64,000 nt of DNA from Coffea arabica (taxonomy: Eukaryota; Streptophyta; Magnoliopsida; Gentianales; Rubiaceae). Shown here piece by piece: positions 45,094 through 57,611 of this stretch. Location: NCBI RefSeq assembly GCF_036785885.1, contig NC_092312.1, positions 11,922,001 to 11,986,000 on the forward strand. Reading direction: 5' to 3'. Each line of letters begins with the position of its first letter. Within the stretch, counting starts at the first letter, position 1. A program made the translations under genes and the position numbers. The notes beneath the pieces were generated by a model. It saw nothing but the letters and a program-made list of their open reading frames with translations, did no database searches and had not been told where the DNA came from.

Positions 45094-46127
45094 TGTATTA
45101 TTAACCATTTCTTGTTAACCATACTGTCTCAAAATTGTAATTGGTAGAAATTTTAAATAGATCATATTCAATTAACAAAGCACATTTTAAATAGCGCACA
45201 TTCAATTAACATCCAATACAAAACTTCACTATTAATCCATTATCTTCAAATAAGAAAAAAAATGCACAATTAAACTAATACATAAAGTGTATTAGTTAAT
45301 TAAGTATGGAGTTTAGGATTTATCCACTTCAATAGCTAGTTCAATTTGAAAACTCTTATTTATATTCATATCAAATTAACTAATAATCATTCTAAGTTAA
45401 GTAGTCATAAGTTTATTTACACTAATGAATTTTTTATTTTTTAATTATTATTATTCTAATGAAATTATTACATATACAAGAAAATTAAACTAATAAGGAG
45501 GTTCATAAGTATATAACAGTTAAAAACCATTAAAAAACACATAGTGATTACAAAAAATTAGGAGTAATAGTTGCAAAAAGCAATAAATATTTTAAATCAA
45601 ATAGTGACAAAACTAGGTTGTCACTAACGGCTATACAATGTTATCAGTAACAACAATTGCAAAGTTGTCAAAGAAAGTGCTATTAATACTGACAACTTTT
45701 AGAAAGTTGTTACTGTTGCAGTTCCCGCTCTCTTCATGGCTCCTGACAGGAATTGAACTGTGACGACAATGCAAGGTCGTCACTGATGTGTTGACTCCCT
45801 TGACTCAATTGTGACAACTTTCTGTATCGTGGTTAAAGGACCCCATTCTGTGACAATTGTTTTTCGTCGCCGAAAAATGTTGTCACTAATAACCAAATTT
45901 CTTGTACTGGGGGTAAAACAAGGTACGTTGTCTACTATACTCTATATTGTTACTCTGATCAAAAAGCTCTCGTTGAATTGTTCGTCGGAGTGTCGCCGAG
46001 GAGCCAACCCCGTCTTTCACCTCTCTTCGCAGGTCAATTGGCACGCGTCTCTTTCTTTCGTCAGCCCGTTCCTACCCAGTTTGCCCAGCTCGTGCGGTAC
46101 AATTCAGATCTTGCTTCGGTAGTCGCA

Positions 46128-47938
46128 TCACGTGTATTGTCGATAAAATAGATAAACAAAAACAATTTTGATATCACTTTGCTTTCTTGAGAAAAAAATA
46201 TGGTAATAGATCAAACCTCCTATATATACTTAGCACTTGAGTAGGAGATGACTAATTCTAGATCAAAGAATAGAATTTTGAACTTAGGTTGGATTCAGCA
46301 TTTAAGGAGATACTAATAAAAATGACAACATTAATCATTTGTAATCACGAATCAACCACCAGTTAACAATATCTGAATATACATTGTTATAGCTCTTATT
46401 TCTATCCAATTGAGTATCGACATCTCATGTGACATTTCCTCAAAACAAAAAAAAAAAAGTGGCATAGGAGTGTAAATGAATCTAATAAAACTGAACATCC
46501 TAATGTTCAAACTTGTTTGATTATTTTAACGAGTTTAAAATTTTTGTCAATTTTGATTTATTTATTTGCCAAATCGAATTTGAACGAATTTTTTTATCAA
46601 GTTTAAAAATTATCGAACATGAAATACTGTTTAAACTACTCTTGACTGGTTGACAAACAAACTCTTATCAAATCGAATTCGATTCAGATATTAAATAATT
46701 TAATTCATCCTTCAACTCTAACGTGACATTTCATCTCCAAAAACTCGTTCTAAAGTATGTAATGGAACGGAGAATCGGCCTACCGACAATGGTAAGATAC
46801 TAGATTTTTAACTTCTTGAACTCTGACGGGCCTCGATTGTCCGAGGTCCATAAACTCCTGATGTATATTCCTCAAGTCCGAGCCCAGTTGAAATGCATAC
46901 TTGATTTGTTGATTAAGGTTCTGTTTTACCGGAAACAACTTGCAAGGACTATCAGTAGGGACAGTTGCGGGGCAGTGTCATGTGCAGGCCCAAAGGTTCC
47001 AACATGCTGCGGTGCTCAATGGCTGTAGCTTTTATGGCCTGAAAGTAATAGGGAAGTAGAAATGTTAGAAACGTTGAAATTTTGAAAGTTATGAATTACT
47101 TCAAATCTTTTTTTTTTTTTTAAGCGTAAGTGGAAGATTCCTCTCACTCATACTTCCTTTACTGTATTATCTAAGTTATCCCTCCTTTATTTGCGATTGT
47201 TTGGATCTAAGTTATCCCTCCTTAATAAACTACTTCTAATCACTAATTTTTAAAATATATCACTATTTATCCATCACCTTGTGAGCACTTTTGTGAATTT
47301 TTAAAATTCCAAGTGATACAAAGTAACAATTGAAAGAGTTTATATACGTAACTTTCAAGAATCGTATATAATATCTTGTAACAATTGTTAAGTTAGGTTT
47401 TTAAGTGACGTTTTATCAAACACGCAATTTCTAAATTGTTAAAAGCTAATCAAACTATGATACTCCACAAAACAAGTTTTATCAACTTGTGAAGGGAAAG
47501 AGAATAAAACAAGAAGACTGTTTTCCAAGTTAGGTTTACACTAGCAATGAAGTTTGAAGAATGCATCCATTATCATCGGGAGACCACAAGTTGTCTGGAT
47601 ATCCCGAGTCCTCGTCCCGGCAACTTCTCTTTGTGAACAACATTTTATAGTCGATTGATTAATCGCACTTCTTGATGAAGTTGCTTGATGAAACTCCACA
47701 TTAAAGGTGACCAAATTATCTTGATTCAATTATCCTCCATGGTATTACGTATGTAATATAGTGTGGAAGTATTTGCTTCGTTTTGACCGGCTGTTTTTTA
47801 TGGAATTGCGCCGTATATGTTTCAACATATTTGAAAATTTAGAGAAAAAAAAAAGAGGGAAAATTTGGAGAATGAATACAAAACCACCCATAAATTGCTG
47901 GATATTTTTCTTTAAGGACTCCCGAACAACACTTAATT
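46128..47938. other. Intergenic, no gene seen
   Basis: AT-rich. A 70-codon frame at 46816 and frames near 47541-47993 lack family features. Confidence 0.45.
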
Positions 47939-48082
47939 GCTTGTTTGGATAGCCATTTTCTACCGAAAAATAGGCTTGTTTTTCCGTGAACACATTTCCC
48001 TATCACCTTTTTACCTCACATATATCAAATCGCTACAGTATTTTTTCAACGAAAAATTCATGGAAAATACAATCCAAACACA
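47939..48082. mobile_element. Short MITE, sister of 28553
   Basis: Starts GCTTGTTTGGATAG and ends ACAATCCAAACAC; the interior contains CGCTACAGTATTTTT. Inverted ends and size resemble the copy at 28553-28722. Confidence 0.6.
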
Positions 48083-48707
48083 CACTTACACTTTTTCCTC
48101 TCTTTTCAAACAACAAGGCCTTTGTCGTGGCTTTATTATTTATGAAGAGCAAGGGCTTTATGTGGAATAGCACATAATTAATTGGCAAAAACTTGAGTAG
48201 ACATTAATTGTATATTAGTCCTCGTTACTCAAATTTTGTCACATATTTATGATACATTTAATGTTTGAATTGGTGAGTTGGCGTAACAAAATTTGAATTA
48301 CTCCGGTCTGGGGTAGATCTGCACTAGTTTTTGCATAATAACTTCACTGTTGTTCTTGTTTTTCTATATTATGAAGTATTAAATTTTGTCGAGATTGACG
48401 TAGTAATAAAAAAAAGAAACTGACTAGGACAATAATTTACTAATCTTTTTGAGAATTTCGGTAGCAAGGAAAGACTAGATGCCAAAATCAAAACGAAAAG
48501 TTAAAAAATATTTAATCAACGGAGCAGCCGGATGAGACAACCTTAGATTCCCGTGCAAGCGGATGATGATATTTTAGATGTGTTCTGTATGCCCATGTGA
48601 TTCATGTGGGGTAAAAAATTTGGAGAGTGAATTTTGTACGCAGCAATTTCAGTGCTCATTTTAACCATAATGAGCCTTAAAATTGTAAGTTATTACAACA
48701 GAAAATA
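48083..48707. other. Intergenic, no gene seen
   Basis: No supported gene or complete repeat. Confidence 0.5.
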
Positions 48708-48996
48708 CTCCCTCCGTCCCATTTTGATGGTCATGTTTCTTTTTTCACACATTTTAAGAAAAAATAGTTAATTTTATTAAAAAAGTAAATTTAGATTGCT
48801 ATTTTCCTAAAATACCCTCACATTAAATATGGTATAACTTTATGGAAACTTGAGTTGATGGTCAAAAAGGGATCAACTCTCATTAAATGAGGTAGGTTTA
48901 TAGTAACAACTACTTACATTGAATAAGGGTATTTTAGAAAAATTAAAATACAACTACATTGTTCAATAGGAAAGTGAACTACAATACAGGACAGAT
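48708..48996. mobile_element. Stowaway-like MITE with eroded right end
   Basis: The left end CTCCCTCCGTCCCATTTTG is canonical and preceded by TA. The right end CAGGACAGATG is a degenerate inverse. The non-coding interior is of MITE length. Confidence 0.65.
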
Positions 48997-50700
48997 GAAA
49001 AAGAGTTTTTTTTTTTTTTTGTTTTTTTGGAAGGATGATGTGTATATATATATATATATATATGTATGTACTTCAAATACCTTGTTTAATGATGTATAGA
49101 GTTTTTTTTTTGGAAGGATGATGTATAGAGCTTACTCTATGCTGAATGATGCCATAAGAAACTTGGGCATGTAAACCAAATGCATGCACTATGAAGCATT
49201 AATTGATTTATTTATTCTTTTGGGTACATTGCATTCGCTAGCCGCAAGAGCACATCCGGTCAAAGAGAACCCTTCATCTTCATAGTATTTGACAAGGCCC
49301 TACATCACAAAGATTTTTGTAACTCATTAAAGAACTTTGACAAAATATTTGAGAAGCAAATGTTCTTTTTTTTTTTTCTTCTTCAATAGGCAACATCCCT
49401 ACTATTTCTCTTTTTTTTTTTTTTTTGCTTATTTAGACTAAAAGAGGAGTGTCAGATTCGAACCCTCCTTTTAGGATTTTTTTTTTAATAATAGAGTGCG
49501 GGATTCGAACTCTCAACCTACTTCCTAAAAAGAAATTTTTAATGTCCAACTTGCTTGAGACAAGTTGGTTGGGAAGCAAATGTTTTTATTCTTTATTTTT
49601 TTGGTTCTTTTATTTGGAACCATGCAGCTAGAGTCAATTAGTCAAATGGAGGTCACCCTCCCAGCTGAAACCTGTAAATGCCACTTGAAAAGTTCACACA
49701 ATTAAATGTCGTAGAGGCGGCTACTTGCTTGCTACGGTACAAAAGTAAAACAAGTTGCGGCTTCCAGTTTCAGAATAGTTCCCAACCTGAATGAATCAGT
49801 AGTTTTCCAGAACACCAAAGACGAATTCTGATTTCTGAGCAAATTGTCAACTTGCAAAGATGAAAAGCAACTACTCCGTTTCAGGTCTTGAAAACTTGAA
49901 ACTAAAAATTCAAAAAAAAAAAAAAGAAAAAGAAAACTGGGATCTAAATAACCAAAACTGTTTTTTTTTTTTTTTTTTTAATTATTGATAAGGGTACAAG
50001 AATTGTGCATGTCCTTTAAGCTGAATGGGGTCCATAAATTATGAAAAAACAATTCTTTGGACACGTGTGCCGTGTACTCCATTCTTCGATATTTTGTGAC
50101 TATCTATATGTTCGATGAGTAACATGTTAATAAATGTGCGTGTGATATCACCTAATATTGACTAAAAAAAAAATCATATGCAATTCCGTCTTTAGCTTGG
50201 GACATATTATTATTCTACGACTATTTTAAGTAGAGTACATAAATAAAACTGCATGCCTATCTTGGTAGAGACATTATTTATTTATTTATTTTTTAATCAT
50301 GTGCTAAGACTACTATTGGTGACAGTACTCTGTGGCAGTAGTCCGTATTAAAATATCTCTTTACTTTAGTCTTCTCCTCCGAAGGCTAGAAACAGTCAGG
50401 AAAAGAGGGCCATGACTCACAATTAACACCAATGATGCTTGCTACTAGATAGATTATTAGTCAGCTATCCAAAAGACAAAAGGGACCCCTTTCGGGTCAA
50501 TGGCACATATTGAAACTTGTTTGACAAATTCCCCTCTCTCTCTCTCTCCCTGGACCCCACTCCCCCCCTTCCCCCAAAATCTGGTCTGAAATTCCAAGCA
50601 TCACCAACACACTGGTAACAGTTGGACCCTAATCCGTCTTCCACCACCACTCTCTCCAACCTCCCCTGACCTCCCAACCCTGTCTGAGTTGCCTTACGCG
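48997..50700. other. Intergenic, upstream of the VQ gene
   Basis: T runs at 49008, 49415 and 49961, a (TA)n run at 49043-49063, and two B-box-like words on opposite sides of a T run (AGATTCGAACCC at 49454, GGATTCGAACTC at 49501) that may be SINE debris. No supported gene. Confidence 0.45.
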
Positions 50701-50856
50701 TCGATGTGCCATTGGCACGTGGCACCACGCGCCATAGAGAGAGATGGCATTGTTTCGTGGAATACTCAAAGTCTTCCCAACAAAAACTTTCTTACCAAAC
50801 TGAAGAAAGTAACAAAGTGCTGCAAAAATGCCAAAGCTCCCCCATTTCAAAGTACC

Positions 50857-51040
50857 CCTCTCTCTCTCTCTCTGCTCCATTCCCCATCTCTCTCTCTCTC
50901 TATATTTATCAAGCTTCATTTTTCAACCCTTTCTTCTTTCTTTTCTTTCTTTCTTTCTTTCTTTCTTTCTTTCAAGTTTTCAACCTTCACTCTCTCTCTC
51001 TCTTTCTCTCTCACACACACAAACACGCAGAACACACACA
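50857..51040 (+). promoter_or_regulatory. Pyrimidine-rich leader of the VQ gene
   Basis: CT dinucleotide runs at 50861-50874, 50887-50900 and 50991-51012 and a CTTT tetranucleotide run at about 50938-50973 precede the ATG. TATATTTAT at 50901 is a possible TATA box. Such CT-rich leaders are common in plant regulatory genes; length polymorphism is expected. Confidence 0.5.
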
Positions 51041-51057
51041 CACGCAGCAATTCAACA

Positions 51058-51831
51058 ATGGAGAACTCAACAAGAGGGCTTCAAGAAAACCAGAACCCAT
51101 GTTTGCTTCCGTCCCCGAAGAGCTATAGCACCAATAGTTCCAGCAGCAGCACCAGCAGCAATGGACTTCACCACCATCACCACCACGGCCAGCTCCCTCC
51201 GCCACCCACCCCACCACCTCAGGTTCCCGTGCCCATCACCAGATCCGAACCAAACAACCCGTACCCGACTACCTTCGTCCAAGCTGATACCTCCTCCTTC
51301 AAACAAGTCGTCCAAATGCTCACCGGATCTTCCGAGACGGCCAAATTGGCATCCGGATCTTCCCGACCCGAACCCGGATCAGCCCCCGTGAAGAACCACG
51401 CCATCCCGCCCATCAAGACCGGGCCCAAGAAGGAGAAGTCAGCCTCCCGGCTGTATGAACGGAGGAACAGTCTGAAGAACTTCAAGCTCAGCCCTCTGGC
51501 ACCGGGATTGGTGAGCAGGCCCCAATTTTCCTCCAATTCGCCCCGACCCGTCACACCGGAGATCTTGTCGCCGAGTCTGCTTGATATTACTTCTCTAGTG
51601 CTCAGCCCGGTTACACCGCTGATACCCGACCCGTTCAACAGATCTCCTCATAGTGGGTCGAGTACTAATAGTAATTTGGACGTCGAGGCTGAGGACAAAG
51701 CTATAGCTCAAAAGGGATTTTATTTCCACCCATCACCCTCAAATACTCCTAGGGATTCGGAGCCCCGACTATTACCCCTATTTCCGGTGACTTCACCGAG
51801 AGTCTCAGGTTCTTCAAGTTCTGATTCTTAA
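51058..51831 (+). CDS. VQ motif-containing protein, VQ4 / MVQ-like
   Basis: Single-exon, 257 aa, starting MENSTRGLQENQNP. Residues 38-43 are a His run, followed by a Pro-rich stretch. The VQ motif FKQVVQMLTG is at 81-90 and matches FxxxVQxLTG. Basic KKEKSASRLYERRNSLKNFK and many Ser-Pro / Thr-Pro sites (NSPRPVTPEILSPS, LSPVTP, RSPHS, FHPSPSNTP) follow, and the end is GFYFHPSP then Ser-rich. VQ proteins bind WRKY factors, and this subgroup is phosphorylated by MPK3/MPK6 in Arabidopsis. By that analogy this is a nuclear cofactor in defence or stress transcription. The ATG at 51058 is chosen because an N-terminal extension of the open frame to 50689 only translates the CT-rich leader. Confidence 0.92.
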   Translation: MENSTRGLQENQNPCLLPSPKSYSTNSSSSSTSSNGLHHHHHHGQLPPPPTPPPQVPVPITRSEPNNPYPTTFVQADTSSFKQVVQMLTGSSETAKLASGSSRPEPGSAPVKNHAIPPIKTGPKKEKSASRLYERRNSLKNFKLSPLAPGLVSRPQFSSNSPRPVTPEILSPSLLDITSLVLSPVTPLIPDPFNRSPHSGSSTNSNLDVEAEDKAIAQKGFYFHPSPSNTPRDSEPRLLPLFPVTSPRVSGSSSSDS

Positions 51832-54800
51832 ATTATTTTTTTTTTCTTTTTCTTTCTTTTTTCCCGTTCTACTTTTTGATGTGTAACGATTTCATATGTA
51901 AAACCACATAGATATGATATGATTTGGAATTGACGAGGCCCTCGCAAAAAAAAAAGCTAAAAAAGAAGCAATTGGAAGGCAATGTTGTTGTCATATCAAG
52001 TAATATCTGTAATTGGCAAATTGGGAAAGAATGGATGGGGGTTGTATAATTTTATAATTCCATCTCAAATTTCTTGCATTGGCTATTTTCTCGTCGGTTT
52101 ACAAATTTTCTGAAAAAGGCTGAAGGTTTTTTCCCCATCTCTGTTACGTTGGCATGATAAAATAATGCTAAAGGTTTCCTTCTGCTTTTGAACATTATTG
52201 ACTGCTGCTTAATTGTGAGCATTGGTGAGCTCAGGTGTTAAAGTTACGCTTCAGGCAAAAGTCTGGTGTTAAGAATTTTCTCGCGCCCATCAACAGCATA
52301 TCTTTTTTTTTGTGTTTGTTGGCGGGGGGGGGGGGGGGGGGGGGGGGTTGCCCTTGGATACCAAAAATAAATTAAAAAATAAATAAATAAAAGAAAGAAA
52401 GATGTGGTAAGCAAGAGTTTGACCGTGTTGATTAGAATGAATAAATCACTGAACCTAATATAATTATGGAAGTTAATTGTGGGGCATTAACGAAAACTTT
52501 TTTATACTAGTCAAGAAAGCAGAGCGCACATGGTATGGAGCAAATAAAAGAGAGGAAAAAGGGGAAAGTGGGTTTTGGCCTTTGGGGGAAGGGAATGGAG
52601 GCGGGGGGAGGTTGGAAGTAATTATCAAGTGGGATTAGCAAATGGTCCTAGCTGTCAATGGAGGAGTAGAAGCATAGGCAAGGAATCTTGACTCTTTTGT
52701 TGTTGTGTTTTGCAATTGAAGGAAGATGCCAAGATGGGGCAGGCACGAAGCATACTAGTCTTCTACGTGCTTATTTTATAAGCATCCAATTATTTTCTCT
52801 AATCATGATTGCTGCTAACTTTATATATATATATATATATATATATAGCGGCATGAACACTGTAGTTGTATTAACTAGTATTATGTTATGTAGCCTCATG
52901 CCACTGTAGTTGTTTATTTCTGTCACAGCATCCTCTTTTGTTTTAGTACTATTGGAAACAGCTCTCCACAGTTCCTCCTCCTCTCTCCACCACCCCCCCC
53001 CCCCCCACAACAAAAACAAAAAAAGCGACAAACACAAAACAAAAAATCCCCACAACAAAGAAAAAAGACCAAAAAAGTTATAAAAACTAGGGAGTAACAA
53101 AAAGAAGCTTTTAGTTGGCATCTGAAAAGGGTTCAAGATTATAACTTTTGCCCGAGTTCTTGAGAGTATTCGAGTAGTGGGGAAGAATAAATGACGAATT
53201 TATTTTAGAATATTTTTGTATGTGTTTCGTAGGCTCGTAGCTAAGAATAGGCTAATGGGATCTGATTGGAAAAAATGATGAAGGGTTCCGGCATTCAAGT
53301 ATGGAGTTATCGAAGAATAAAAAATGGGCCAGAGATGTACATTACCGGCATTTAAACAGAAACTAATTATTGTGATCACTAAAGAATAGATTTGCCGGTC
53401 TTGATTGACCAAAAGAAAGCGGTCTGAGCCACAGACCCTTGTAGTTGGTGGGATCCACCAGTCATAAAACGGGAAGGTGAGAACCGAGGAGGTGAAGACG
53501 ATAATGGTATTTGATAGGGAAATTGACTTGGGCAGGCCAGCCCATTTCTGAATTTTCCTGCGTCTGGGACTGGGGGGAGTAACACAGCAGGAGTACCTTT
53601 AATGCAACTTTGAAAAATGCTGCAGGAGAGGTAGTTTTCTCCTTTACCTGAGCCTAACACAATCAATTCTCTTTTTTGACTTGGAAAGAAAGAAGCAGAA
53701 GCAGGAGAGGAGGAAAGGAAAGGTAATGAATGGAGACATGAGAAAGTGAGGGGGGGGTGGGAGAGGGGAGTGGGACTTTGTGATGATGAAAGGAATTGAA
53801 AAGAATAGCCAACTAGGCCCACGGCTGAGAGGGACTTTCTATTGCTACTAGTAGTAGTAGCATACAGCTCTAGATTTTTGAAGAAGATGGGTCATGGCGC
53901 CATGGGTGGGGGAAAGAAAGGAATGCCAGAAAAGTAGGAGTACTAACATGGATGAGATGATATATGATGATATGCATGGCATGGGGGCCAATAAACTTGT
54001 TTGTGTTTTTGTTTGTTTGTCTGGCGTGTATTTTTTTTTGGCTCACTGTTGTTGGTGTTGGGTTGTCGTGGTGGACTGTGATAGCATGGATTTGTGGTGG
54101 TTTGGTGAAGTCATTATTAATTGCAAGGCTTTGAAACTTTCGGCTTCTTTGCTCTCTTGCACCATTTTGTTGCCAATCATCAGCACCACTTCCTTAATGG
54201 TGATATTATCATTATTTTTTTGCCGTCAATTGTTGACTACTATAATCCTTCTTTTTTATTGAACAAAATGATACGACTGTAGTAAAACGGTTGGACAGAT
54301 TGCTCTTGCTCCTCTTGCTTTTTTTTCCCTTCTTTAGGTAAACTTCTGACGTTTAGGACGAAAGGGTTTTTTATACTAACTCTCTGTTCTCTAGTCTAGC
54401 TAAAAGAAACAAATCATTAGCTGGTGGATGAATTAGGAATTCAGGATTTGGTTTCACATGAACTAGTTACTACAGCATTTGACAGACGGGACATTATTAT
54501 TATATGAACTGAAACTAGTAAAATTCCAGCAAAACAATAATAATGATTGAAAGTTTTTGTCCGTATACACGTGCCAATATTTGTGTATGAAGCGTTTTGC
54601 TTTTACCATTGATGGAGAATCATTGGCAACAGCAAATGTACGTACAATTTTACTCCGCAAAGTTTTGGCAACAGCAAATGTGGTCCCTAACATTACTAAT
54701 TTGAAGTAGATTTAGGATAATTAAAGGATTTTTTCAAATACTGACAAAATCAATCGGGTGCCGTCGCGTGCTAGTTGAATTAATAATATTTCTCAAAAAA

Positions 54801-55816
54801 AAAAAAAAGAATTAAAATGGCGAGTAACATTGAACAATAAGAGTAATGCACATGCTATCATGTTAATAATGACTGGTTAACTAGGAAACATAAAAAGAAA
54901 AGAAATTTGTTAATCTACAAGAATAAATTCAAGTATTACAGTTGTTTGCTTAGGGGCAACGAGGATAGAGGGTGAAAATGAATTCTGAATCAATAAATCC
55001 GGTGCTCTGACTTGTTTTAATTTTTTAGTTTTAAAAAATTCCTTCTTTTCGCTAGTTAATTAGTTAATAAGTGAGTTATTAGTTCTTAAATTTGTTATTT
55101 AAAGTTAGACACATGACTTTTTTCTTTTTTCCATAGACAGAAGAAGTAACACACACAATTAGGTTAGAAACACTCAGAAGTCATCGCCAAATCGAATCCT
55201 AAAATCAGTCTAAGGGAGACCTACAAATCAACACCATCCAGCCAATTGGTGACAGGAGGTGCGGTTGAGGACCTTAAACCAAGAGTAACTATCCCACGAT
55301 CTTTCGACGTGGAATGGACACATGACTAGACATGCTAAAATTCTATCAATAATTGAGAAAATTTTTCAAATGTCCTAAATCTACCTTTGGAGACTAAAAT
55401 GCACATGTGCTATACATTGAGAATTATATTCACTTTTGTCAAAACTTTGAGGATTAAAACTGTACGGGGGCTAAACATTTAGAGACCAAAACATAAATTT
55501 TTTTTTCCCTCAAAAAAAAAAAAAATTTTTTCCCTCAATAAGATGGTATTTCTCATTTCTGGAGCCTTAGAGACCGCTGTAGCAAACTATTTCGAGGGCA
55601 TGCGCACGGGACAAAATGACGTGGACGGCGGAAGTTGTTACATCATCATTCGGTCATGCCAACTTTGACTTGTCCTCCTTTTCCTTCTCTCATTTTATGT
55701 ACGTTTGTGTTTATGCGGTTCTCTCATTTTAATTCCGTACTCACCAATAGAGTCACCTGTTCGTACGAGAGCAACGAGACTGCCACATCTGATCCAGAAG
55801 TTAGGTCTGATGGGTT
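51832..55816. other. VQ 3' flank and intergenic DNA
   Basis: 3' UTR-like to about 52100. Then a run of 24 G at 52324-52347, (TA)n at 52822-52847, a C run at 52986-53006 and various A/T runs. Frames of 122 and 147 codons at 53894 (+) and 53379 (-) have no domain; the latter is Ser/Pro-rich low complexity. No supported gene. Confidence 0.45.
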
Positions 55817-56350
55817 TAGGTGCGTCAACGGGTCGGGTTTGGATTCGGACTTAGACTCGATAAATATTTTGGGTGTGGATTAAAAATTAATTTCGATGTC
55901 TAAGCTCGAATTCAAACCCGTTTATTCAAACAAAAAATAGGTTGGATACGGAATAGAGCATTTCGACTTGTAATCGACCCAAATCCAAATAATATATTAA
56001 TAATTATAAAATATAAATATTGTTAAATACATTTTTTCTTACCAAATTAATAATTTAGTAATAGATTGATTTGTGGTTAGTTTTGGATTGACTATTGCGA
56101 GTTATTTGTGATTTAGTTTTGTAATTTGATTTATTTAAATTTGAAAATTGGATTTGTGATTGATTTTAGATTTAATTTTGAAATATTTAAATTTGGACCT
56201 TTTAGACCCGAACCCGTTGGATCGGGTTTCAAAATTCTAAGGTCAAGATTCGGCGGGTATACGGGTCAGATCTGGGTCTACCACGTAAAAAAACGGGTTC
56301 AGATGCGAAATTTTCGATTCCGGCCTGAACTCGACTAGTTGACACCCCTA
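55817..56350. mobile_element. Second copy of the hAT family seen at 44580
   Basis: Starts TAGGTGCGTCAACGGGTCGG and ends with the inverted ACTAGTTGACACCCCTA. It is flanked by GATGGGTT (55809-55816) and GATGGGAT (56351-56358), which match at seven of eight positions. Its 534-bp body has the same GGGT-C-G words near the ends and an AT-rich middle. The more diverged ends and duplication suggest it is older than the copy in the CACTA element. Confidence 0.8.
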
Positions 56351-57611
56351 GATGGGATTTTCAAAATTTACTCATGTGTCATCCATCTAACCGTGATAGT
56401 GTATATATTGACAGTATATATAAAATTAATCCAAAAAAAACCCAATGAATTATAGAGTAAATGAAAATAAAGTTGTCACTTAATGTGATTTTTTTTAGAT
56501 TCATATGGGTGCGTAATATATCTATATGGCCCGATGATAGTTCAATTTCCGTTGGTTCCTTGTGATCCTATTGGATCATCTTTAAAATAGGTTAAAGTAG
56601 AAGTATGAGTAGATATAGACGATGACAATTGGAAAAAAGAAAATGAAAATGAAGTTAGTCAGAATTCACACAAGTTTTTCGTTTGAGGGGAAAACTGATT
56701 TGTACTTCTTTCCTCCTTTAGGCTCTCGCGTGGAGTGAAACATGTAGACGGGTTAACCATCCCCTTCCCAACATACACTGATACACATGATCACGTAGTA
56801 ATTTGTAGGGAAAATGCCAGTTTTCATCCTCAAATTTTGAGCTATGAACACATTTCATTTTTAAACTTTTGGGCATAACACATTTAGTATTTGAATTATT
56901 AATTTTTAACCAGTTTCATTCTCAAATAGAAAATAGACCAAACAAAAACGATTTTAGGACTAAACTGTGAAATATTTAGAGTATAAGGGACCCAAAATAC
57001 TTCATGTTTCACGTCCAATGGGAGAGTTTTGAAGGGTACAAACTGAAAACGAGAGATACTAATATTTGTGCTATTTTACCTAATTCTTTTGGTTATTTTC
57101 CTGTACTTTAAGGAAAGGGTAAACTGTGGATTATGATATACATTATACACGATATAACTGACAACTCGAAGTAGAATTATGATTTTATTAATTAACTAAA
57201 TAATTATATTGACACTTTCACACATATGCCTGTGCTTGTGTATCTATACTAGATTTTCAATGGAAAAAGACATCTTTCAATAATAAGTAAGTATTCTAAA
57301 GTTTTCTAGTTCTATTATCTGACAGTAATTTATAAGCAACTTGATACAATTGCATAAAAAAAAAGTGGAAATTAGTATATTAGTTTTTTTTTTTGTGAAC
57401 TTATTATATTAGTTGCGGCTTTTGCAGTGGACGCTAGGCGTCCTTTCATCAATCACTAATTAAATTTAATTCATTTGAAGTTTCTACATAAACTTGGTGA
57501 TCCGTACCAAGCAATTCGTATCTTTTGATGGATTCATTCGACAGGTTGATCAAGTCAATGCATGAGGTTTAACTGCATCAGTTGTCTAATTTGACTAAAT
57601 GGATGAGGCCA
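56351..57611. other. Intergenic, no gene seen
   Basis: AT-rich. At about 56810-57060 is a CATCCTCAAATTTTGAG-type sequence resembling common plant MITE debris. No gene. Confidence 0.4.

Larger units (their letters stand above)
40372..45909. mobile_element. Defective CACTA (En/Spm) transposon
   Basis: The left terminus CACTACAAGAAAATTGG and the right terminus, read inverted as CAGTACAAGAAATTTGG, are TIRs of the plant CACTA superfamily. The right one has C-to-G at position 3. The subterminal 300 bp on each side are full of short repeats of GTCGTCAC / TTGTCACTAA, the usual transposase-binding type region. The interior keeps a minus-strand remnant of the accessory protein (42258-42803) but no TNP2-type transposase, so the element is non-autonomous. 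The expected 3-bp duplication is not seen (AGA on the left, GGG on the right). A hAT element at 44580 is inserted inside. Confidence 0.85.
40145..46127 (+). mobile_element. Probable solo LTR of a retrotransposon, split by a CACTA element
   Basis: The left part 40145-40371 begins TGTCGGTTCG and contains CTATAAGGAAACTAC and the TATA box CTATAAATAC. The right part 45910-46127 is C/T- and G-rich like an R-U5 region and ends GTAGTCGCA, giving TG...CA termini. Joined, the LTR would be about 445 bp. Flanking pentamers CCACG and TCACG match at four of five positions. No primer-binding site follows and no polypurine tract precedes, so it appears to be a solo LTR. The orientation is inferred from the TATA box. 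The superfamily (Copia or Gypsy) cannot be told. Confidence 0.55.

Noticed and set aside
44882..45122. Minus-strand frames with DPDPT / GSGSGG repeats
   Set aside because: Translation of the GGGTCCGG words of the hAT element; not a protein.
50689..51057. N-terminal extension of the VQ protein
   Set aside because: It translates CT-rich leader DNA into Ser/Leu/Phe repeats. VQ relatives start near MEN.
51011..51638. Minus-strand frames across the VQ gene (up to 139 codons)
   Set aside because: Shadows of the VQ coding sequence; Gly/Val-rich antisense of Pro/His codons.
53379..53822. 147-codon minus-strand frame
   Set aside because: Ser/Pro/Leu-rich translation of a purine-rich strand; no family features or splice support.
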